In this document: positions 20,892 through 31,402 of the stretch, one piece after another
Numbering within the stretch: the stretch's first letter is position 1
Layout: every line of letters begins with the position of its first letter
NCBI GenBank assembly: GCA_021781615.1
Contig: JAJXWM010000004.1
Coordinates: 1 to 64,000, forward strand
Direction: 5' to 3'
DNA length: 64,000 nucleotides
Origin: Pseudomonadota bacterium
GTDB taxonomy: Bacteria > Pseudomonadota > Gammaproteobacteria > UBA9339
Notes under the pieces: model-generated
Database searches by the model: none
What the model was told of the DNA's origin: nothing
The model's input: only the letters and a program-made list of their open reading frames with translations
Position numbers and translations under genes: made by a program

Positions 20892-21272
20892 TTAGTCGCT
20901 GATCTCAAATACGCTTTGCGCTAATTCTGGCAATGGATATTGCTTTGCTACTTGTAAATACAATTTACAACCTTTAAATATAGATTGTTTGATCAAACCA
21001 AATAACTGCATCCCCAAAAACTCGACAAGGGTAAACTTCTTGGTATGGCAAAAATTTTTTATTTCTTGCGTAAGCGTGTCATAACAAATCGTATCAGAAA
21101 TCTTTCCAGTTTTACAAGCAAGTGGCGGCTTAGAAAAACTAATCCTTGCAGTTATTAGTACCCGCTGTTTTTTTGCTCGTTCTTTAGCTGTAACCCCCAG
21201 ATGAACCGATAATTCAAGCTCATCAAGAGTCAGCGCACATTTACATTTTTGGCAATCATGCATAGTAATCAC
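20892..21272 (-). CDS. folB: Dihydroneopterin aldolase
   Basis: 126-residue enzyme that cleaves dihydroneopterin to hydroxymethyl-dihydropterin. Family features are [20 protein letters not shown] near the start, [10 protein letters not shown] in the middle and KFTLVEFLG. An N-terminal CQKCKCAL adds three cysteines ahead of the usual start, which is unusual. It overlaps folE by 4 bases and precedes folKP, giving the order folE-folB-folKP. Confidence 0.88.
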   Translation of the reverse strand: MITMHDCQKCKCALTLDELELSVHLGVTAKERAKKQRVLITARISFSKPPLACKTGKISDTICYDTLTQEIKNFCHTKKFTLVEFLGMQLFGLIKQSIFKGCKLYLQVAKQYPLPELAQSVFEISD

Positions 21273-21850
21273 TTTAAAAGACTTAAAAATTCATGCCGCG
21301 TCTTCGCCGAGGCACGGAACAACCCTAACATCGATGAAGTTTTTACCACTACTTTGGTTTTTTCCACTCCACGAGCAATCATGCATAAATGTTCTGCCTC
21401 AATCACCACTCCTACTCCATAAGCACCTGTCACCTCTAACACACATTCAGCAATTTCCATGGTTAAATTTTCTTGTACCTGGAGGCGCCGAGCAAAAACA
21501 TCAACAATACGAGGAATTTTTGAAAGACCGATGATTTTACCCTTTGGCAGATAGCCGACATGGCACCTACCAATAATGGGTAACAGATGATGTTCACAAA
21601 GAGAAAATAACTCAATGTCTTTCAGCACCACCATCTCACTATTATCACTAGTAAAAAGCGCTTCATTTGCAATGTCGCGTGGATTAAGATTATAGCCTTG
21701 GGTTAAAAACTGGAAAGCTTTCGCGGCACGACGTGGGGTTTTTTGTAACCCTTCCCGTTTAGGATCCTCGTTAATAGCAACGATAAGCTGATGATAAAGA
21801 TCTGAAATTTTCTGGGTCACCTCATTATCAAGATCAGATTTTGTTTTCAT
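21269..21850 (-). CDS. folE: GTP cyclohydrolase I
   Basis: First enzyme of folate synthesis, converting GTP to dihydroneopterin triphosphate. 193 residues. The zinc ligands are visible in [12 protein letters not shown] and in [13 protein letters not shown]. The core [23 protein letters not shown] is intact. It is the first gene of the fol-tgt-sec string, all on the minus strand and mostly overlapping or closely packed down to the lipase. Confidence 0.95.
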   Translation of the reverse strand: MKTKSDLDNEVTQKISDLYHQLIVAINEDPKREGLQKTPRRAAKAFQFLTQGYNLNPRDIANEALFTSDNSEMVVLKDIELFSLCEHHLLPIIGRCHVGYLPKGKIIGLSKIPRIVDVFARRLQVQENLTMEIAECVLEVTGAYGVGVVIEAEHLCMIARGVEKTKVVVKTSSMLGLFRASAKTRHEFLSLLK

Positions 21851-21919
21851 TATTCATGCTATCCTATAAAAATTGGGGGCCAATAAAACTTCCAATAACT
21901 TTAATTGCTACTAACAAAA

Positions 21920-22693
21920 TTATTTGTTAAGCATATAATCAATTGACACTACCACTCTTACCACTTTATTTATACTGCCAATCTGATCATTTTCATTGCC
22001 ATAACTTTGACCAGCATTACTATTAATATTTAAAATTTGAAATACACCCTGACTAGCACGGCGGATAGAACCAAGTTGACTTTCGGCATTAGCCGCAAAT
22101 TGTTCAGCAACCAGGCGAGCACTTTTTGTCGCTTGTTCAAGCATCGCTGGCCTAACTTCATCAAGTTTAGTAAAAAAATAGCAAGGGTTAGGTAAATAAT
22201 CGTTTTTATTCATTAACACAACACCTTGCTGGATTAATTCGGCACTCATTTGACTAATTTGACGCACCAAATCAACGTTGGCGGTACGTAAAGTAACGCC
22301 GCTATTTATAATATACCTATGGGGAGCTTTATTAGCCCCATATTCACGAGCGTATTGATCAACCACTTCCGTACGCTGTAATTCAATTTCAGCAGGATCA
22401 AAACCATTCTTAGTTAAAAATGAAGTAATCATCTTTTGATTGTTAAGACTTTCAGCAATCATTTTGACAAGATCGTCACCAGCAACTTTGTAACCGATAT
22501 CCCAAATTGCCGAATCAGCTTTGACCTGTCGCTCAGCTATTCCCTTAACACTTACATAACAATCAGCTGCACGCCACTTATAAACACTGTGCGCTATAAA
22601 CCAGCCAGCAACCGCATTACCTAAAAAAACAGCAAAAACCAAAATCACTAAAACAAAAACACTTCGCTGCTTACAACTGGATGTTGGTTCCAT
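21920..22693 (-). CDS. SIMPL-domain (DUF541) membrane-anchored periplasmic protein
   Basis: 257 residues with one N-terminal membrane anchor (VFVLVILVFAVFLGNAVAGWF), then a SIMPL domain recognisable from VSVKGIAERQVKADSAIWDIGYK and the terminal VVRVVVSIDYML. The family includes periplasmic proteins of uncertain role, some linked to stress. It lies 69 bases upstream of folE on the same strand, with no evident functional connection to folate. Confidence 0.8.
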   Translation of the reverse strand: MEPTSSCKQRSVFVLVILVFAVFLGNAVAGWFIAHSVYKWRAADCYVSVKGIAERQVKADSAIWDIGYKVAGDDLVKMIAESLNNQKMITSFLTKNGFDPAEIELQRTEVVDQYAREYGANKAPHRYIINSGVTLRTANVDLVRQISQMSAELIQQGVVLMNKNDYLPNPCYFFTKLDEVRPAMLEQATKSARLVAEQFAANAESQLGSIRRASQGVFQILNINSNAGQSYGNENDQIGSINKVVRVVVSIDYMLNK

Positions 22694-22743
22694 AAAAAAC
22701 CTCTCTGATATGATACTTATAGGTTAAACATCATGTAATTATT

Positions 22744-22787
22744 CAGCACACTGCAAGTAGCAAAAAACGCTACTTGCAGTGATGCTG
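22744..22787. repeat. Intergenic hairpin with AAGTAGC/GCTACTT stem
   Basis: cactgcaagtagc pairs with gctacttgcagtg around the loop aaaaaac, with outer cagca/tgctg extending the stem. It lies between folA and the SIMPL gene. A second hairpin with a related core is at 22898-22937. Neither is followed by a convincing T-run on either strand, so their role as terminators is uncertain. Confidence 0.6.
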
Positions 22788-22897
22788 ATATATCGCTACA
22801 TTGTGGTAGGTATAACAAATTACTTCTTACCACTTGATTTCCCAACTTATAACACCAAATTTATTTGGGTACCACTTAGCTTAGCCTTTACATTCAG

Positions 22898-22937
22898 CAT
22901 AATTTTTGAGTAGCGCTTTTTGCTACTCAAAATTATG
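22898..22937. repeat. Second intergenic hairpin with GAGTAGC/GCTACTC stem
   Basis: cataatttttgagtagc pairs with gctactcaaaattatg with a single bulged T; the loop is short. It shares the AGTAGC core with the hairpin 110 bases away. The remaining bases of this 344-base gap (22694-23037) hold no gene that I can support. Confidence 0.6.
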
Positions 22938-23037
22938 CCAAATGGTTACAACATCATAACAAACACCAGGAAATTTTGAAACATTATTGTACTAAAAAAA
23001 CAAATTTATAGTAAAAACGAGGGTAATAAATTGTACC

Positions 23038-23526
23038 TTAAAGACTAATTTGTCGACGTAAAACCACAAAGCTATAGGAATATTTTTCAAGCTTAGCCTC
23101 CCGTTTATCGATAACTATCCAATCCTTTTTTTCCCACCTTGGAAAATAGGAATCACCACTAATATCGTTAGCAATAAACGTTAAATACATTGTATCAGCA
23201 TATGGCAAAAACTGCTCATAAATAGAGGCACCGCCAATAATCATTACTTCTACATCCACATTCTGATAACGAGCCAAAACATCAGAAACAGAATGAAAAA
23301 CCGTGCAACCTGGCAACACTAGCGATTGATTGTGAGAAAGCACAATATTTTCTGAATTTTTTATTGGCTTACCAATAGATTCATAAGTTTTGCGCCCCAT
23401 CACTACTGGCTTACCACAAATAGTCTTATAAAAATACTCTAGATCTTCAGGAATATCCCAAGGTATTTTATTATCTTTACCGATAACACCATTTTTAGCT
23501 ATCGCTGCAATTATAGAAAAAGGCAT
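23038..23526 (-). CDS. folA: Dihydrofolate reductase
   Basis: 162-residue enzyme that reduces dihydrofolate to tetrahydrofolate with NADPH. Motifs: IIAAIAKNGVIGKDNKIPWDIPEDL at the start (with the catalytic acidic residue in PEDL), VVMGRKTYESIG, and VMIIGGASIYEQFLP. The length is typical. It lies 58 bases after the MacB-type ATPase on the same strand and near the other folate genes. Confidence 0.95.
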   Translation of the reverse strand: MPFSIIAAIAKNGVIGKDNKIPWDIPEDLEYFYKTICGKPVVMGRKTYESIGKPIKNSENIVLSHNQSLVLPGCTVFHSVSDVLARYQNVDVEVMIIGGASIYEQFLPYADTMYLTFIANDISGDSYFPRWEKKDWIVIDKREAKLEKYSYSFVVLRRQISL

Positions 23527-23584
23527 AGGTAATCATTATGCGATTAATAGTTACAGCTGTAAAGATGAGTAATATAAAAACTAA

Positions 23585-24265
23585 TTAACGACTAGCACTA
23601 ATAGAACCATCCTGGATTTCTATTATTCTTTTTGCATGTCGTGCCATACTAACATCGTGGGTTATTATTATCACGGTTTTCCCTTTGGCATTAAACTCAC
23701 CAAATAGATTGATAATCTCGGCTCCTGACTTACTATCCAAATTACCTGTCGGCTCATCAGCTAGAATAATTTCTGGATTAGTTACGAGCGCGCGAGCAAT
23801 TGCTACCCGTTGCTGCTGCCCGCCAGATAATTCGTTAGCATGATGAGAAAAATGTTGACCTAAACCTATATGTCGTAAAATATCTTTGGCCTGCTTTCTT
23901 CTTTCTTCCGTTTTTATCCCCCGATAAACTAACGGCAAAGCAACATTGTCAACGGCAGTCATCTGCGGCATTAAATTAAATTTTTGGAAGACAAAACCAA
24001 TATATAAATTACGAATTTTAGCAAGCTCATCGCCAGAAAGTTTACTCACCTCTTTTCCCGCCAAAAAATAGCTGCCAACGGTTGGCGTTGAAAGGCACCC
24101 AATAATTTGCATCAGGGTTGACTTACCAGAGCCACTAGGTCCTAAAATGGCGATATATTCACCACGCTCAATTTTTAAATTTATACCGCGTAGCGCCTCA
24201 AAATTTACCTTGCCGGTATGGTAAGTTTTCCCAATATTATGTAATTCAGCAATCACTTCATTCAT
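23585..24265 (-). CDS. ABC exporter ATP-binding protein, MacB/LolD type
   Basis: 226-residue ATPase. Walker [14 protein letters not shown]-loop [17 protein letters not shown], signature [15 protein letters not shown], Walker [15 protein letters not shown]-loop IIITHD. The insertion pattern is that of the MacB/LolD subfamily. It overlaps the second permease by 8 bases. With the two FtsX-type permeases and the adaptor it should form a periplasm-spanning MacAB-like pump. Confidence 0.92.
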   Translation of the reverse strand: MNEVIAELHNIGKTYHTGKVNFEALRGINLKIERGEYIAILGPSGSGKSTLMQIIGCLSTPTVGSYFLAGKEVSKLSGDELAKIRNLYIGFVFQKFNLMPQMTAVDNVALPLVYRGIKTEERRKQAKDILRHIGLGQHFSHHANELSGGQQQRVAIARALVTNPEIILADEPTGNLDSKSGAEIINLFGEFNAKGKTVIIITHDVSMARHAKRIIEIQDGSISASR

Positions 24266-25493
24266 AAATTAACGCCTCTGCAGGATCAATTTTTGCTGCT
24301 TTTAATGCCGGAAATAACCCAGCAAGCAAACCTATTATTCCTAAAACCACAATCACAATTGCTAAAACCAAAACCGATAGCACTGGTTCTGGTTTGCCCG
24401 TAAAACGAATCAACTCCCCTTTAAACGGAATTAAGCGCACCACATAAACAAAAATCTCTGCCATAACAATACCAACTATACCGCCAACAAAAGTTGCTAC
24501 TAACGATTCATAAATATAACGAAATAAAATATTCTTGGTAGTTGCCCCAAGAGCCATCCTTACTCCTATCTGATGAGTTTCCCGCCTCACCGCCGCATAC
24601 ATCACATTAGCAATACCAACCCCAGCAAGAAGCAGCGTTAAACCACCAATAATCCCCAAGAAAATTTGCATATTGATAAAAAATTTATTTACCTTCTCCT
24701 GCTCTTCAGCAATATCAGAAAAATTCACAACACTGGCATCATCTGGACTTGCTCCATGATTGAATGCTACAACTTTTTGAATATTAGCTTTGAGTTGCAA
24801 TAAGGCTTTAAAATCTTTGTATGCTACCGCAATAAGATCAATCTTTTCTGGATTCTTTAATAATTCGTAAGTAGAAACAGGAATCCAGTTAAAATATTCG
24901 TCAGGCATACCCCCAGACATCTGTGATTTCTTTTGCATCACGCCAATAATCGTGAACAGACGGTTATCAATATGAACTATCTTACCCGCCGGATCTTCCC
25001 CGGGGAATAATTTATCTGCCATCACCGCACCAATTACCACTACCGAACTTCTTTTTTGTAAATCTAAAACCGAAAGAAATCTCTGCTTTGACCCAACTTT
25101 GATATTATGAATAGTAGCATACTCAGGAGCTACCGCTCTAAAATGGCCATAACTTCTTCGCTCTTGATAATGCATCATCGTTCCAAATTCATATTGAATC
25201 GTCACTCCTTTAACATTGGGAAGTGCAGCAATAGCCATTGAATCCTGCTTAGTAAGTTTTAAAGGTTGGTTAGCACTCATACCCCGATAATTTTTTGAGG
25301 TTACACCAGAAGATACAGTAAGTAACCGATCACCAGCGTTAGCCATGGTTTCTGAAAATTTTAAACGTAACCCTTCGCCAATCGCAAGGGTGGCAGCAAT
25401 AGCAAAGGTTCCCCAAGCAATAGCAGCAATAGTCAAAATTGTCCTGGTTTTTCCGTAAAATAATTCTTGGATAATTTCGCGTAGTATTATCAT
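24258..25493 (-). CDS. MacB-type ABC permease (FtsX-like), second
   Basis: 411 residues. One N-terminal membrane helix after REIIQELFYGKTRTILTIAAIAWG, a large MacB-like periplasmic domain, and three C-terminal helices starting near 270 with the conserved VRRETHQIGVRMALGATTKNI. It ends in FPALKAAKIDPAEAL, the family tail. It overlaps both neighbours and pairs with the other permease gene, so the pump is probably a heterodimer of permeases served by one ATPase. Confidence 0.9.
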   Translation of the reverse strand: MIILREIIQELFYGKTRTILTIAAIAWGTFAIAATLAIGEGLRLKFSETMANAGDRLLTVSSGVTSKNYRGMSANQPLKLTKQDSMAIAALPNVKGVTIQYEFGTMMHYQERRSYGHFRAVAPEYATIHNIKVGSKQRFLSVLDLQKRSSVVVIGAVMADKLFPGEDPAGKIVHIDNRLFTIIGVMQKKSQMSGGMPDEYFNWIPVSTYELLKNPEKIDLIAVAYKDFKALLQLKANIQKVVAFNHGASPDDASVVNFSDIAEEQEKVNKFFINMQIFLGIIGGLTLLLAGVGIANVMYAAVRRETHQIGVRMALGATTKNILFRYIYESLVATFVGGIVGIVMAEIFVYVVRLIPFKGELIRFTGKPEPVLSVLVLAIVIVVLGIIGLLAGLFPALKAAKIDPAEALIYE

Positions 25494-26710
25494 GTTAGCA
25501 ACGCCTCAATCGGATCCATTTTTGCTGCACGACGTGCTGGGAAAAAACCAGTTACTAATTCAATCAATGCTAAAACCAAAAAAGCTATCGCTGCCGTTAA
25601 CCACGAAAGCTTAGGCGCACCAATCCAAGCTGGCAAAGTTATATGCTGCAAAAATGTGGTGGTTAAAAATACGGAAGCTAAACCTATAATACCGCCCACT
25701 ACCGCAATCACTAACACCTCTAAAAAAATCTGCAAAAATATTTGCTGGTCAGTAGCACCGATAGCTTTACGTAGTCCAATCTCGTAAGTTCTCTCGGCCA
25801 CAATTAAAAACATAATATTAGCTACCCCCAGGCTTCCCACCGCCAACACCATCATGCCACAAACACTTAAAAATATCTGAATCCCCAGCAAATACCAGCT
25901 GATAGATTCTTGTATTTTACTAGACCCCCAAAACCCCATCGCTTCCTTGTCATTTTTATCAAAGTTGTATTTTCCAGCAAAATAACTACGCAATATTTGC
26001 TCTGCTTGCATCGTGCTTACATTCGGCTTTGTCACCACAAAGAAATATTTTTCAATGTATTTATCACCGTACATTTCTTGATAAGACTTATATGAAATAA
26101 ACACATCTTCATCGCGATCAAGTTTATTTTTTTCGTCATCAGCTAATACGCCAATGATCGTAAAAGAAACCCCATCAATTAAAAATTTAGCCCCTAAGGC
26201 ATTACCATTCTTACCAAAAAAAACTTGCTTCACTTTATTGCTAATAACCGCCACTCGCGCTTGACGCTCTACATCAATTTGAATAAAAAATCTGCCGCCA
26301 GTAGCTATTTTAAGTTTAGCTAACTTAACATGATCAGCGGTAACTCCCCATACCCCTTTCATATAGGCTTTGCCCATATAGCTTAGAGTCGCCGACTTAT
26401 TTAACATTGGAGAAACCATTTCAATGCTCGGTAAAACTTTAGGCAACGCTATAACATCAGCAATAGTAATCCGATTGGTTTGACCTTTGGGATACCCCCG
26501 ATATGATTTTGATGTTGCCCGCTGCCAAACTGCCATCGAATTACCAGCAATATCCATTAGATCATGCTTACTTCTCTCACAAAAACCAGTACCAAGCGCC
26601 ATCAACATGCTCATAATATAAGTACCAAAAGCAATACAAAAAATGGCCAGACTTGACCGCAGCTTGTGGCGCCATAAATCATGGAGAATTTGCGGGATTA
26701 AAATATTCAT
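25490..26710 (-). CDS. MacB-type ABC permease (FtsX-like), first
   Basis: About 406 residues from the ATG at 26710 (MNILIPQILHDLWRHKLRSS), which matches the family N-terminus. A longer frame reaches back into the adaptor gene and is not believed. Layout as in its partner: one helix, a periplasmic domain, three helices, then FPARRAAKMDPIEAL. The 34 bases between the adaptor stop and this start consist almost entirely of a fragment of a dispersed repeat (26712-26740). Confidence 0.88.
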   Translation of the reverse strand: MNILIPQILHDLWRHKLRSSLAIFCIAFGTYIMSMLMALGTGFCERSKHDLMDIAGNSMAVWQRATSKSYRGYPKGQTNRITIADVIALPKVLPSIEMVSPMLNKSATLSYMGKAYMKGVWGVTADHVKLAKLKIATGGRFFIQIDVERQARVAVISNKVKQVFFGKNGNALGAKFLIDGVSFTIIGVLADDEKNKLDRDEDVFISYKSYQEMYGDKYIEKYFFVVTKPNVSTMQAEQILRSYFAGKYNFDKNDKEAMGFWGSSKIQESISWYLLGIQIFLSVCGMMVLAVGSLGVANIMFLIVAERTYEIGLRKAIGATDQQIFLQIFLEVLVIAVVGGIIGLASVFLTTTFLQHITLPAWIGAPKLSWLTAAIAFLVLALIELVTGFFPARRAAKMDPIEALLT

Positions 26711-26744
26711 ATATGCCAAAAGTCGCAGGTTATGCAAAAATATA

Positions 26745-27947
26745 TTATTGGTTCTGCGTAACAACCGTAGTATCGTTCTGATCAACAACCTTAACACCAA
26801 ACTTCAATCCGCTCTTAATTTCTATATTAATGCCATCACTAATTCCTACTTCAACTGGCTGCTCTTGCGGTTTTTTACCGTTTTTTACTGGTAGTAAAAC
26901 GTAGGGTTTGGTATCTTTAAACTGAATTACCCGCATTGGTAACGTTAATACATCATTAACTTTTTTAATTTCAATACTTGCCGTTGCCGAATATCCTGAA
27001 CGTAACACTAAATCTTTTGGTAGTTGCAGATTAGCAATCTCAATACTAAAACCAACATTAAATGGTGAATCTGAAGAGGAGGAAGAGGAAGATGAACCAC
27101 CTTGCGATGAGCCAGCCACACCTAACTTTGAATTTTCTTTATCCGACTGTAAGGCAACTCTGCTAATCGTGCCTGTAATTTCCTGATCAGGCAAAGAACC
27201 GATTTTAATTTTAGCAACCATTCCCGGCTTTACTTTAGCAGCATCTCGTTCATCAACTAAACCTTGAAAGATCAATTCTTGCATATTGGCAACTACAAAT
27301 AACGGCGTAGCCGTTTGATAGCCATTAACTGAAATCACCGGATCACCAATATTAACACCACGATATAAAATATAACCATCAATTGGACTATTAACTACAT
27401 TAGCAATGGCTTGGCCAGCTACAACTGTCTCTCCTTTAGTCAATAACGCTAATTTTTGTTCAGATAAAACTCTTTGGTTTTTTGCTGCGTCATACTCTTT
27501 TTGTGCTGTTATATAATCTTGGTGATTTGCAGGAATTACCCGAGCCTCCAATAGCTGTTGTTGCCGTTTAAAATGGGTTTCCTTGTGCTTCTCTTCTGCC
27601 ATATCATTAAGCAAGTTCTTATAAGCCTCAGCGTACTGAACTGGCTCAGGAGTTGGCTTAACTTTAATTAAAGGGGTATTTTTTATGACATACTCTCCCT
27701 CTTCATGATAAATAGCTTCAACGATACCTTCAACCTGAGATTTAACGGTACTAAAATTGCGTGTTTTTATGTGCCCAACCGCTTCCGCTTGCTCAGTAAT
27801 AGAGCCTTTAGCAACCGTGACTGTTGGGGTAACAATTTCTGGTTTTTTAAAATAAAAAAATGCGCCGACCAATATCGCAACCAGACAAACTGCCAAAATA
27901 AATGGCCATTTTTTTATGTTTTGCAAAAAATATAGAGTCATAAACAA
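26745..27947 (-). CDS. Periplasmic adaptor of ABC exporter (MacA/HlyD family)
   Basis: 400-residue membrane fusion protein. An N-terminal membrane anchor (WPFILAVCLVAILVGAFFYF) precedes a barrel-sandwich hybrid (TEQAEAVGHIKTRN...VKSQVEGIVEAIYHEEGEYV), a hairpin helix region about 115-160 and a beta-barrel. A run of eight serines near 290 lies in an insert. It would link the MacB-like permeases to an outer-membrane channel such as TolC, which is not encoded here. First gene of the exporter operon. The pump substrate cannot be read from the sequence. Confidence 0.88.
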   Translation of the reverse strand: MFMTLYFLQNIKKWPFILAVCLVAILVGAFFYFKKPEIVTPTVTVAKGSITEQAEAVGHIKTRNFSTVKSQVEGIVEAIYHEEGEYVIKNTPLIKVKPTPEPVQYAEAYKNLLNDMAEEKHKETHFKRQQQLLEARVIPANHQDYITAQKEYDAAKNQRVLSEQKLALLTKGETVVAGQAIANVVNSPIDGYILYRGVNIGDPVISVNGYQTATPLFVVANMQELIFQGLVDERDAAKVKPGMVAKIKIGSLPDQEITGTISRVALQSDKENSKLGVAGSSQGGSSSSSSSSDSPFNVGFSIEIANLQLPKDLVLRSGYSATASIEIKKVNDVLTLPMRVIQFKDTKPYVLLPVKNGKKPQEQPVEVGISDGINIEIKSGLKFGVKVVDQNDTTVVTQNQ

Positions 27948-27992
27948 TATCTCAATTTTGATAACATGCGCTAGCTGAATTAATAGTGCTGG

Positions 27993-28012
27993 CCACTGCT
28001 CTTTTTAGGATT
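27993..28012. repeat. Half copy of the CCTAAAAAGAGCAGT hairpin element
   Basis: cactgctctttttaggatta between the dnaJ stop and the adaptor start matches the right arm of the perfect hairpin at 54464-54505. No left arm is found beside it. On the minus strand it lies just after dnaJ. Confidence 0.5.
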
Positions 28013-28020
28013 ATTTTGGT

Positions 28021-29184
28021 TTAAGCAAATTTACCAAAAAAATCTTTAACCGATTCAAACCATCCTTTAGAAATTGGGCTATGTTTTTTACGATCTTTAG
28101 CTAGCAATTCGTCAAACTTACGTAAGGTCTCTTTCTGTTCACTGTTGAGATTAATCGGCGTTTCTACTGTAGCCTTACAAAAAAGATGCCCTTGACCACC
28201 ACGCATCCCTTTTATTCCCTTACCAGATAAACGAAAAACTTTTCCCGACTGCGTTTCCGCAGGAATTTTAAGTTTAACCTTACCCTCTAATGTCGGAATT
28301 TCGTATTCTTCACCAAGCGCCGCCCCAGCAAAAGTTATCGGGACCTCACAATATAGATCTAAACCATCACGCTTGAATATTTTGTGTGGCGCAACGGTAA
28401 TTTGTACATATAAATCTCCAGCTGGCGCGCCGCGAGCTCCAGCATTACCCTCTCCAGCTAAGCGAATTTGATCGCCATCATCGACACCTGATGGAATTTT
28501 AACTGATAACGTTTTTTGTATTTGATCTTGTCCCCGGCCATTACATTTTGGACAAGGGTCAGAAATGGTTTCTCCAGCTCCATGACACTCATGACAAGTT
28601 TGCTGAATAGAGAAAAATCCTTGTTGAATATACAATTGACCACTGCCACCACAAGTTTTACAGGTTACTGGTTTTGATCCTTTACGAGCACCAGTACCAC
28701 CACACTCCGCACAATTAACCAATTGCGGTACTTTGATGGTAGTCGTTGCACCAAAAACTGCTTCTTCGAGCTTAATCTTTACATTTAAAATTAAATCGTG
28801 CCCTCTTTGTGGCCGATTCTTTTGTCTAGCACCACCACCGCGAGCATTACCAAAAATATCGCCAAAAATATCCCCAAAAATGTCACCAGCGTTTTCAAAA
28901 CCACCAAAACCATTAAACCCACCGGGGCCCGCTCCACCACCTCCTCCGCGAGCAGCGTTCTCGAAGTTGTCATGCCCTAATTGGTCATATAAAGCACGCT
29001 TTTTATCATCAGATAAAACAGCATATGCTGCTTGAATTTCTTTAAATTTATTTTCGGCGTCCTTATTGTCAGGATTACGATCAGGATGATGCTTCATCGC
29101 CAAACGGCGATAAGCTTTTTTGATTTCGTCGCTTGCTGCACCTTTGGTGACGCCTAGAATATCGTAGTAGTTTTGTTTAGCCAT
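28021..29184 (-). CDS. dnaJ: Chaperone DnaJ
   Basis: 387-residue co-chaperone that stimulates the DnaK ATPase. J domain 1-70 with HHPDRNPDN, a Gly/Phe-rich linker containing three GDIFGDIFG-like repeats, and a zinc region with four CxxCxGxG units ([32 protein letters not shown]). A C-terminal substrate-binding domain follows. It lies downstream of dnaK on the same strand, separated by 185 bases that hold a duplicated piece of dnaK. Confidence 0.97.
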   Translation of the reverse strand: MAKQNYYDILGVTKGAASDEIKKAYRRLAMKHHPDRNPDNKDAENKFKEIQAAYAVLSDDKKRALYDQLGHDNFENAARGGGGGAGPGGFNGFGGFENAGDIFGDIFGDIFGNARGGGARQKNRPQRGHDLILNVKIKLEEAVFGATTTIKVPQLVNCAECGGTGARKGSKPVTCKTCGGSGQLYIQQGFFSIQQTCHECHGAGETISDPCPKCNGRGQDQIQKTLSVKIPSGVDDGDQIRLAGEGNAGARGAPAGDLYVQITVAPHKIFKRDGLDLYCEVPITFAGAALGEEYEIPTLEGKVKLKIPAETQSGKVFRLSGKGIKGMRGGQGHLFCKATVETPINLNSEQKETLRKFDELLAKDRKKHSPISKGWFESVKDFFGKFA

Positions 29185-29215
29185 TTTATCCTTTTATTTT
29201 CCTTAAATATCAACC

Positions 29216-29284
29216 CTTCGGGCTGTCGATTTATTTTAATTATTTCTTTTCCTCATCCTTAGCCTCGGTAAACTCAGCATCTAC
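29216..29284 (-). repeat. Duplicated 3' tail of dnaK (decayed copy)
   Basis: This 69-base stretch matches 29346-29414, the end of dnaK plus downstream bases, with five mismatches. Read on the minus strand it still encodes VDAEFTEAKDEEKK followed by TAA, one residue different from the real tail. The two copies are direct repeats offset by 130 bases and separated by a GC-rich spacer. It has no start and is a remnant, not a gene. Confidence 0.88.
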
Positions 29285-29369
29285 CCACAGCCCTGCGCCT
29301 CGCAAGAAGCGCTCGGCTTAGGCTGGGCTGGTGAAGCCTTCCGCTCTTCGAGCTGTTGATTTAATTTAA

Positions 29370-31319
29370 CTATTTCTTTTCCTCATCCTTAACCTCGGTA
29401 AACTCAGCATCTACTACCTTTTCTTTGGTGCCTTGATCATGTTCGGCGTTGCCACCACCAGCTGCTTCGGGATGAACATCAGCGCTAGAATCTTGGCCCT
29501 TCTTGGCATAAACGCGCTCGGCCATTTTCGATGAAGCATCGAGTAACTCTTGGGTTTTTGCCTCAATTACACTCTTATCATCACTCTTTAGCACTTCTTT
29601 AAGTGCCGAAATTGCTGCGATAATTTTCGTCTTTTCGTCTTCTTGAACTTCACCACCTAAATCTTTCATGGCTTTTTCGGTAGCATGAATCATACTATCA
29701 GCATGATTACGCGCCACCACTAATTCTTGAAATTTACGATCTGCTTCTTTATTCTCTTCAGCATCTTTTACCATACGCTTAATTTCTTCCTCTGATAATC
29801 CACTGGCAGCTTTGATAATAATAGACTGTGCCTTACCAGTTGCCTTATCTTTGGCAGAAACATTTAAAATACCGTTAGCATCAATATCAAAAGTAACTTC
29901 AACTTGTGGGATACCACGCGGCGCTGGAGCAATATCGGTAAGATCAAATCTACCTAGTGATTTATTATTAGAAGCGGTTTCGCGCTCTCCTTGTAATACA
30001 TGGACCGTAACCGCAGTTTGACCATCCGCAGCAGTAGAAAATACTTGGGAAAACTTAGTTGGTATCGTGGTATTTTTTTCAATTAACTTCGTCATTACCC
30101 CACCTAAAGTCTCAATACCTAAAGAAAGAGGAGTAACATCAAGCAACAATACATCTTTAACTGTACCAGCTAATACACCTGCTTGAATTGCAGCACCAAC
30201 AGCAACTGCCTCATCAGGATTAATATCTCGTCGTGGTTCTTTACCAAAAATTTGCTTCACGAGTTCTTGCACTTTCGGCATTCTGGTTTGACCACCAACT
30301 AAAATAACTTCATTGATATCTTCAAGCTTTAATCCTGAATCTTTAATAGCAGTTTTGCAAGGAGCTATAGTTCTTTCGAGCAAATCTTCTACTAAAGCTT
30401 CTAACTTCGATCTAGTTATACGAATATTTAAATGCTTAGGTCCAGCTGCATCAGCGGTAATGTATGGTAAATTGACATCGGTTTGTTGTGTCGATGATAA
30501 TTCAATCTTAGCTTTTTCAGCAGCTTCTTTAAGACGCTGTAATGCCAAAGGATCTTTATGTAAATCAATACCACTCTCTTTTTTAAATTCATCAGCAAGA
30601 AAATCGATGATACGTATATCGATATCTTCACCGCCCAAGAAGGTATCACCATTAGTAGCTAATACTTCAAATTGGTGTTCACCATCAACTTCAGCAATCT
30701 CAATAATAGAAATATCAAAAGTACCGCCCCCCAAGTCATAAACCGCAATCTTGGTATCACCCTTCTTTTTATCCATACCATAAGCAAGAGCGGCAGCAGT
30801 TGGCTCATTGATAATTCTTTTTACTTCAAGACCGGCAATTCTACCCGCATCTTTGGTTGCTTGCCGTTGTGAATCGTTGAAATAAGCTGGCACCGTAATA
30901 ACCGCTTCTTTCACCTCTTCACCTAAATATCCTTCAGCAGTTTTTTTCATTTTAATCAAAATTTCAGCTGAAATCTGTTGCGGCGCCATTTTTCTGCCAT
31001 GCGCTTCTACCCAAGCATCACCATTATCAGCTTTGGCAATTGTATATGGCACCATTTTGATATCACGTTGTACCACCTCATCTTCATATTTCCGACCAAT
31101 CAAGCGCTTTATTGCAAAAAAAGTGTTTTTCGGATTAGTAACAGCTTGACGTTTAGCAGGTTCACCAACTATTGTTTCTTCATCCTTAGTAAAAGCTACT
31201 ATTGATGGAGTTGTGCGATGACCCTCACTATTTTCAATTACCCGAGCAGTTCCCCCAGCTTCTAAAATTGCCACACATGAATTGGTCGTACCAAGATCGA
31301 TGCCTATGATTTTTGACAT
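29370..31319 (-). CDS. dnaK: Chaperone DnaK (Hsp70)
   Basis: 649 residues. Nucleotide-binding domain with [26 protein letters not shown] and [16 protein letters not shown]; linker [19 protein letters not shown]; substrate domain and a C-terminal lid ending [13 protein letters not shown]. The ATG at 31319 (MSKIIGI) is chosen because GGAG sits 6 bases upstream; the in-frame TTG further up lies within that site. A clear heat-shock promoter is present at 31353-31381. grpE is not in the window. Confidence 0.98.
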   Translation of the reverse strand: MSKIIGIDLGTTNSCVAILEAGGTARVIENSEGHRTTPSIVAFTKDEETIVGEPAKRQAVTNPKNTFFAIKRLIGRKYEDEVVQRDIKMVPYTIAKADNGDAWVEAHGRKMAPQQISAEILIKMKKTAEGYLGEEVKEAVITVPAYFNDSQRQATKDAGRIAGLEVKRIINEPTAAALAYGMDKKKGDTKIAVYDLGGGTFDISIIEIAEVDGEHQFEVLATNGDTFLGGEDIDIRIIDFLADEFKKESGIDLHKDPLALQRLKEAAEKAKIELSSTQQTDVNLPYITADAAGPKHLNIRITRSKLEALVEDLLERTIAPCKTAIKDSGLKLEDINEVILVGGQTRMPKVQELVKQIFGKEPRRDINPDEAVAVGAAIQAGVLAGTVKDVLLLDVTPLSLGIETLGGVMTKLIEKNTTIPTKFSQVFSTAADGQTAVTVHVLQGERETASNNKSLGRFDLTDIAPAPRGIPQVEVTFDIDANGILNVSAKDKATGKAQSIIIKAASGLSEEEIKRMVKDAEENKEADRKFQELVVARNHADSMIHATEKAMKDLGGEVQEDEKTKIIAAISALKEVLKSDDKSVIEAKTQELLDASSKMAERVYAKKGQDSSADVHPEAAGGGNAEHDQGTKEKVVDAEFTEVKDEEKK

Positions 31320-31352
31320 ATTTTTCTCCAAATATCTTTATTAATACTAGCT

Positions 31353-31381
31353 ATATTGGGGACAACAAAATGAATTTCAAG
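31353..31381 (-). promoter_or_regulatory. Sigma-32-type heat-shock promoter of dnaK
   Basis: On the minus strand CTTGAA (31376-31381), a 14-base spacer and CCCCAATAT (31353-31361) match the consensus CTTGAA-N13-17-CCCCATNT very well. It lies 34 bases upstream of the dnaK start codon. It implies RpoH-dependent induction of dnaK, and perhaps of dnaJ by read-through. Confidence 0.85.
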
Positions 31382-31402
31382 AGTAAAATGTAAATCATCT
31401 TA

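Noticed and set aside
28733-29035. Open frames opposite the Gly-rich part of dnaJ
   Set aside because: They are antisense shadows of biased dnaJ codons, with low-complexity Pro/Ser translations and no ribosome binding site.
30313-30741. 142-residue frame opposite dnaK
   Set aside because: Shadow of a highly conserved gene; no start site or recognisable motif.
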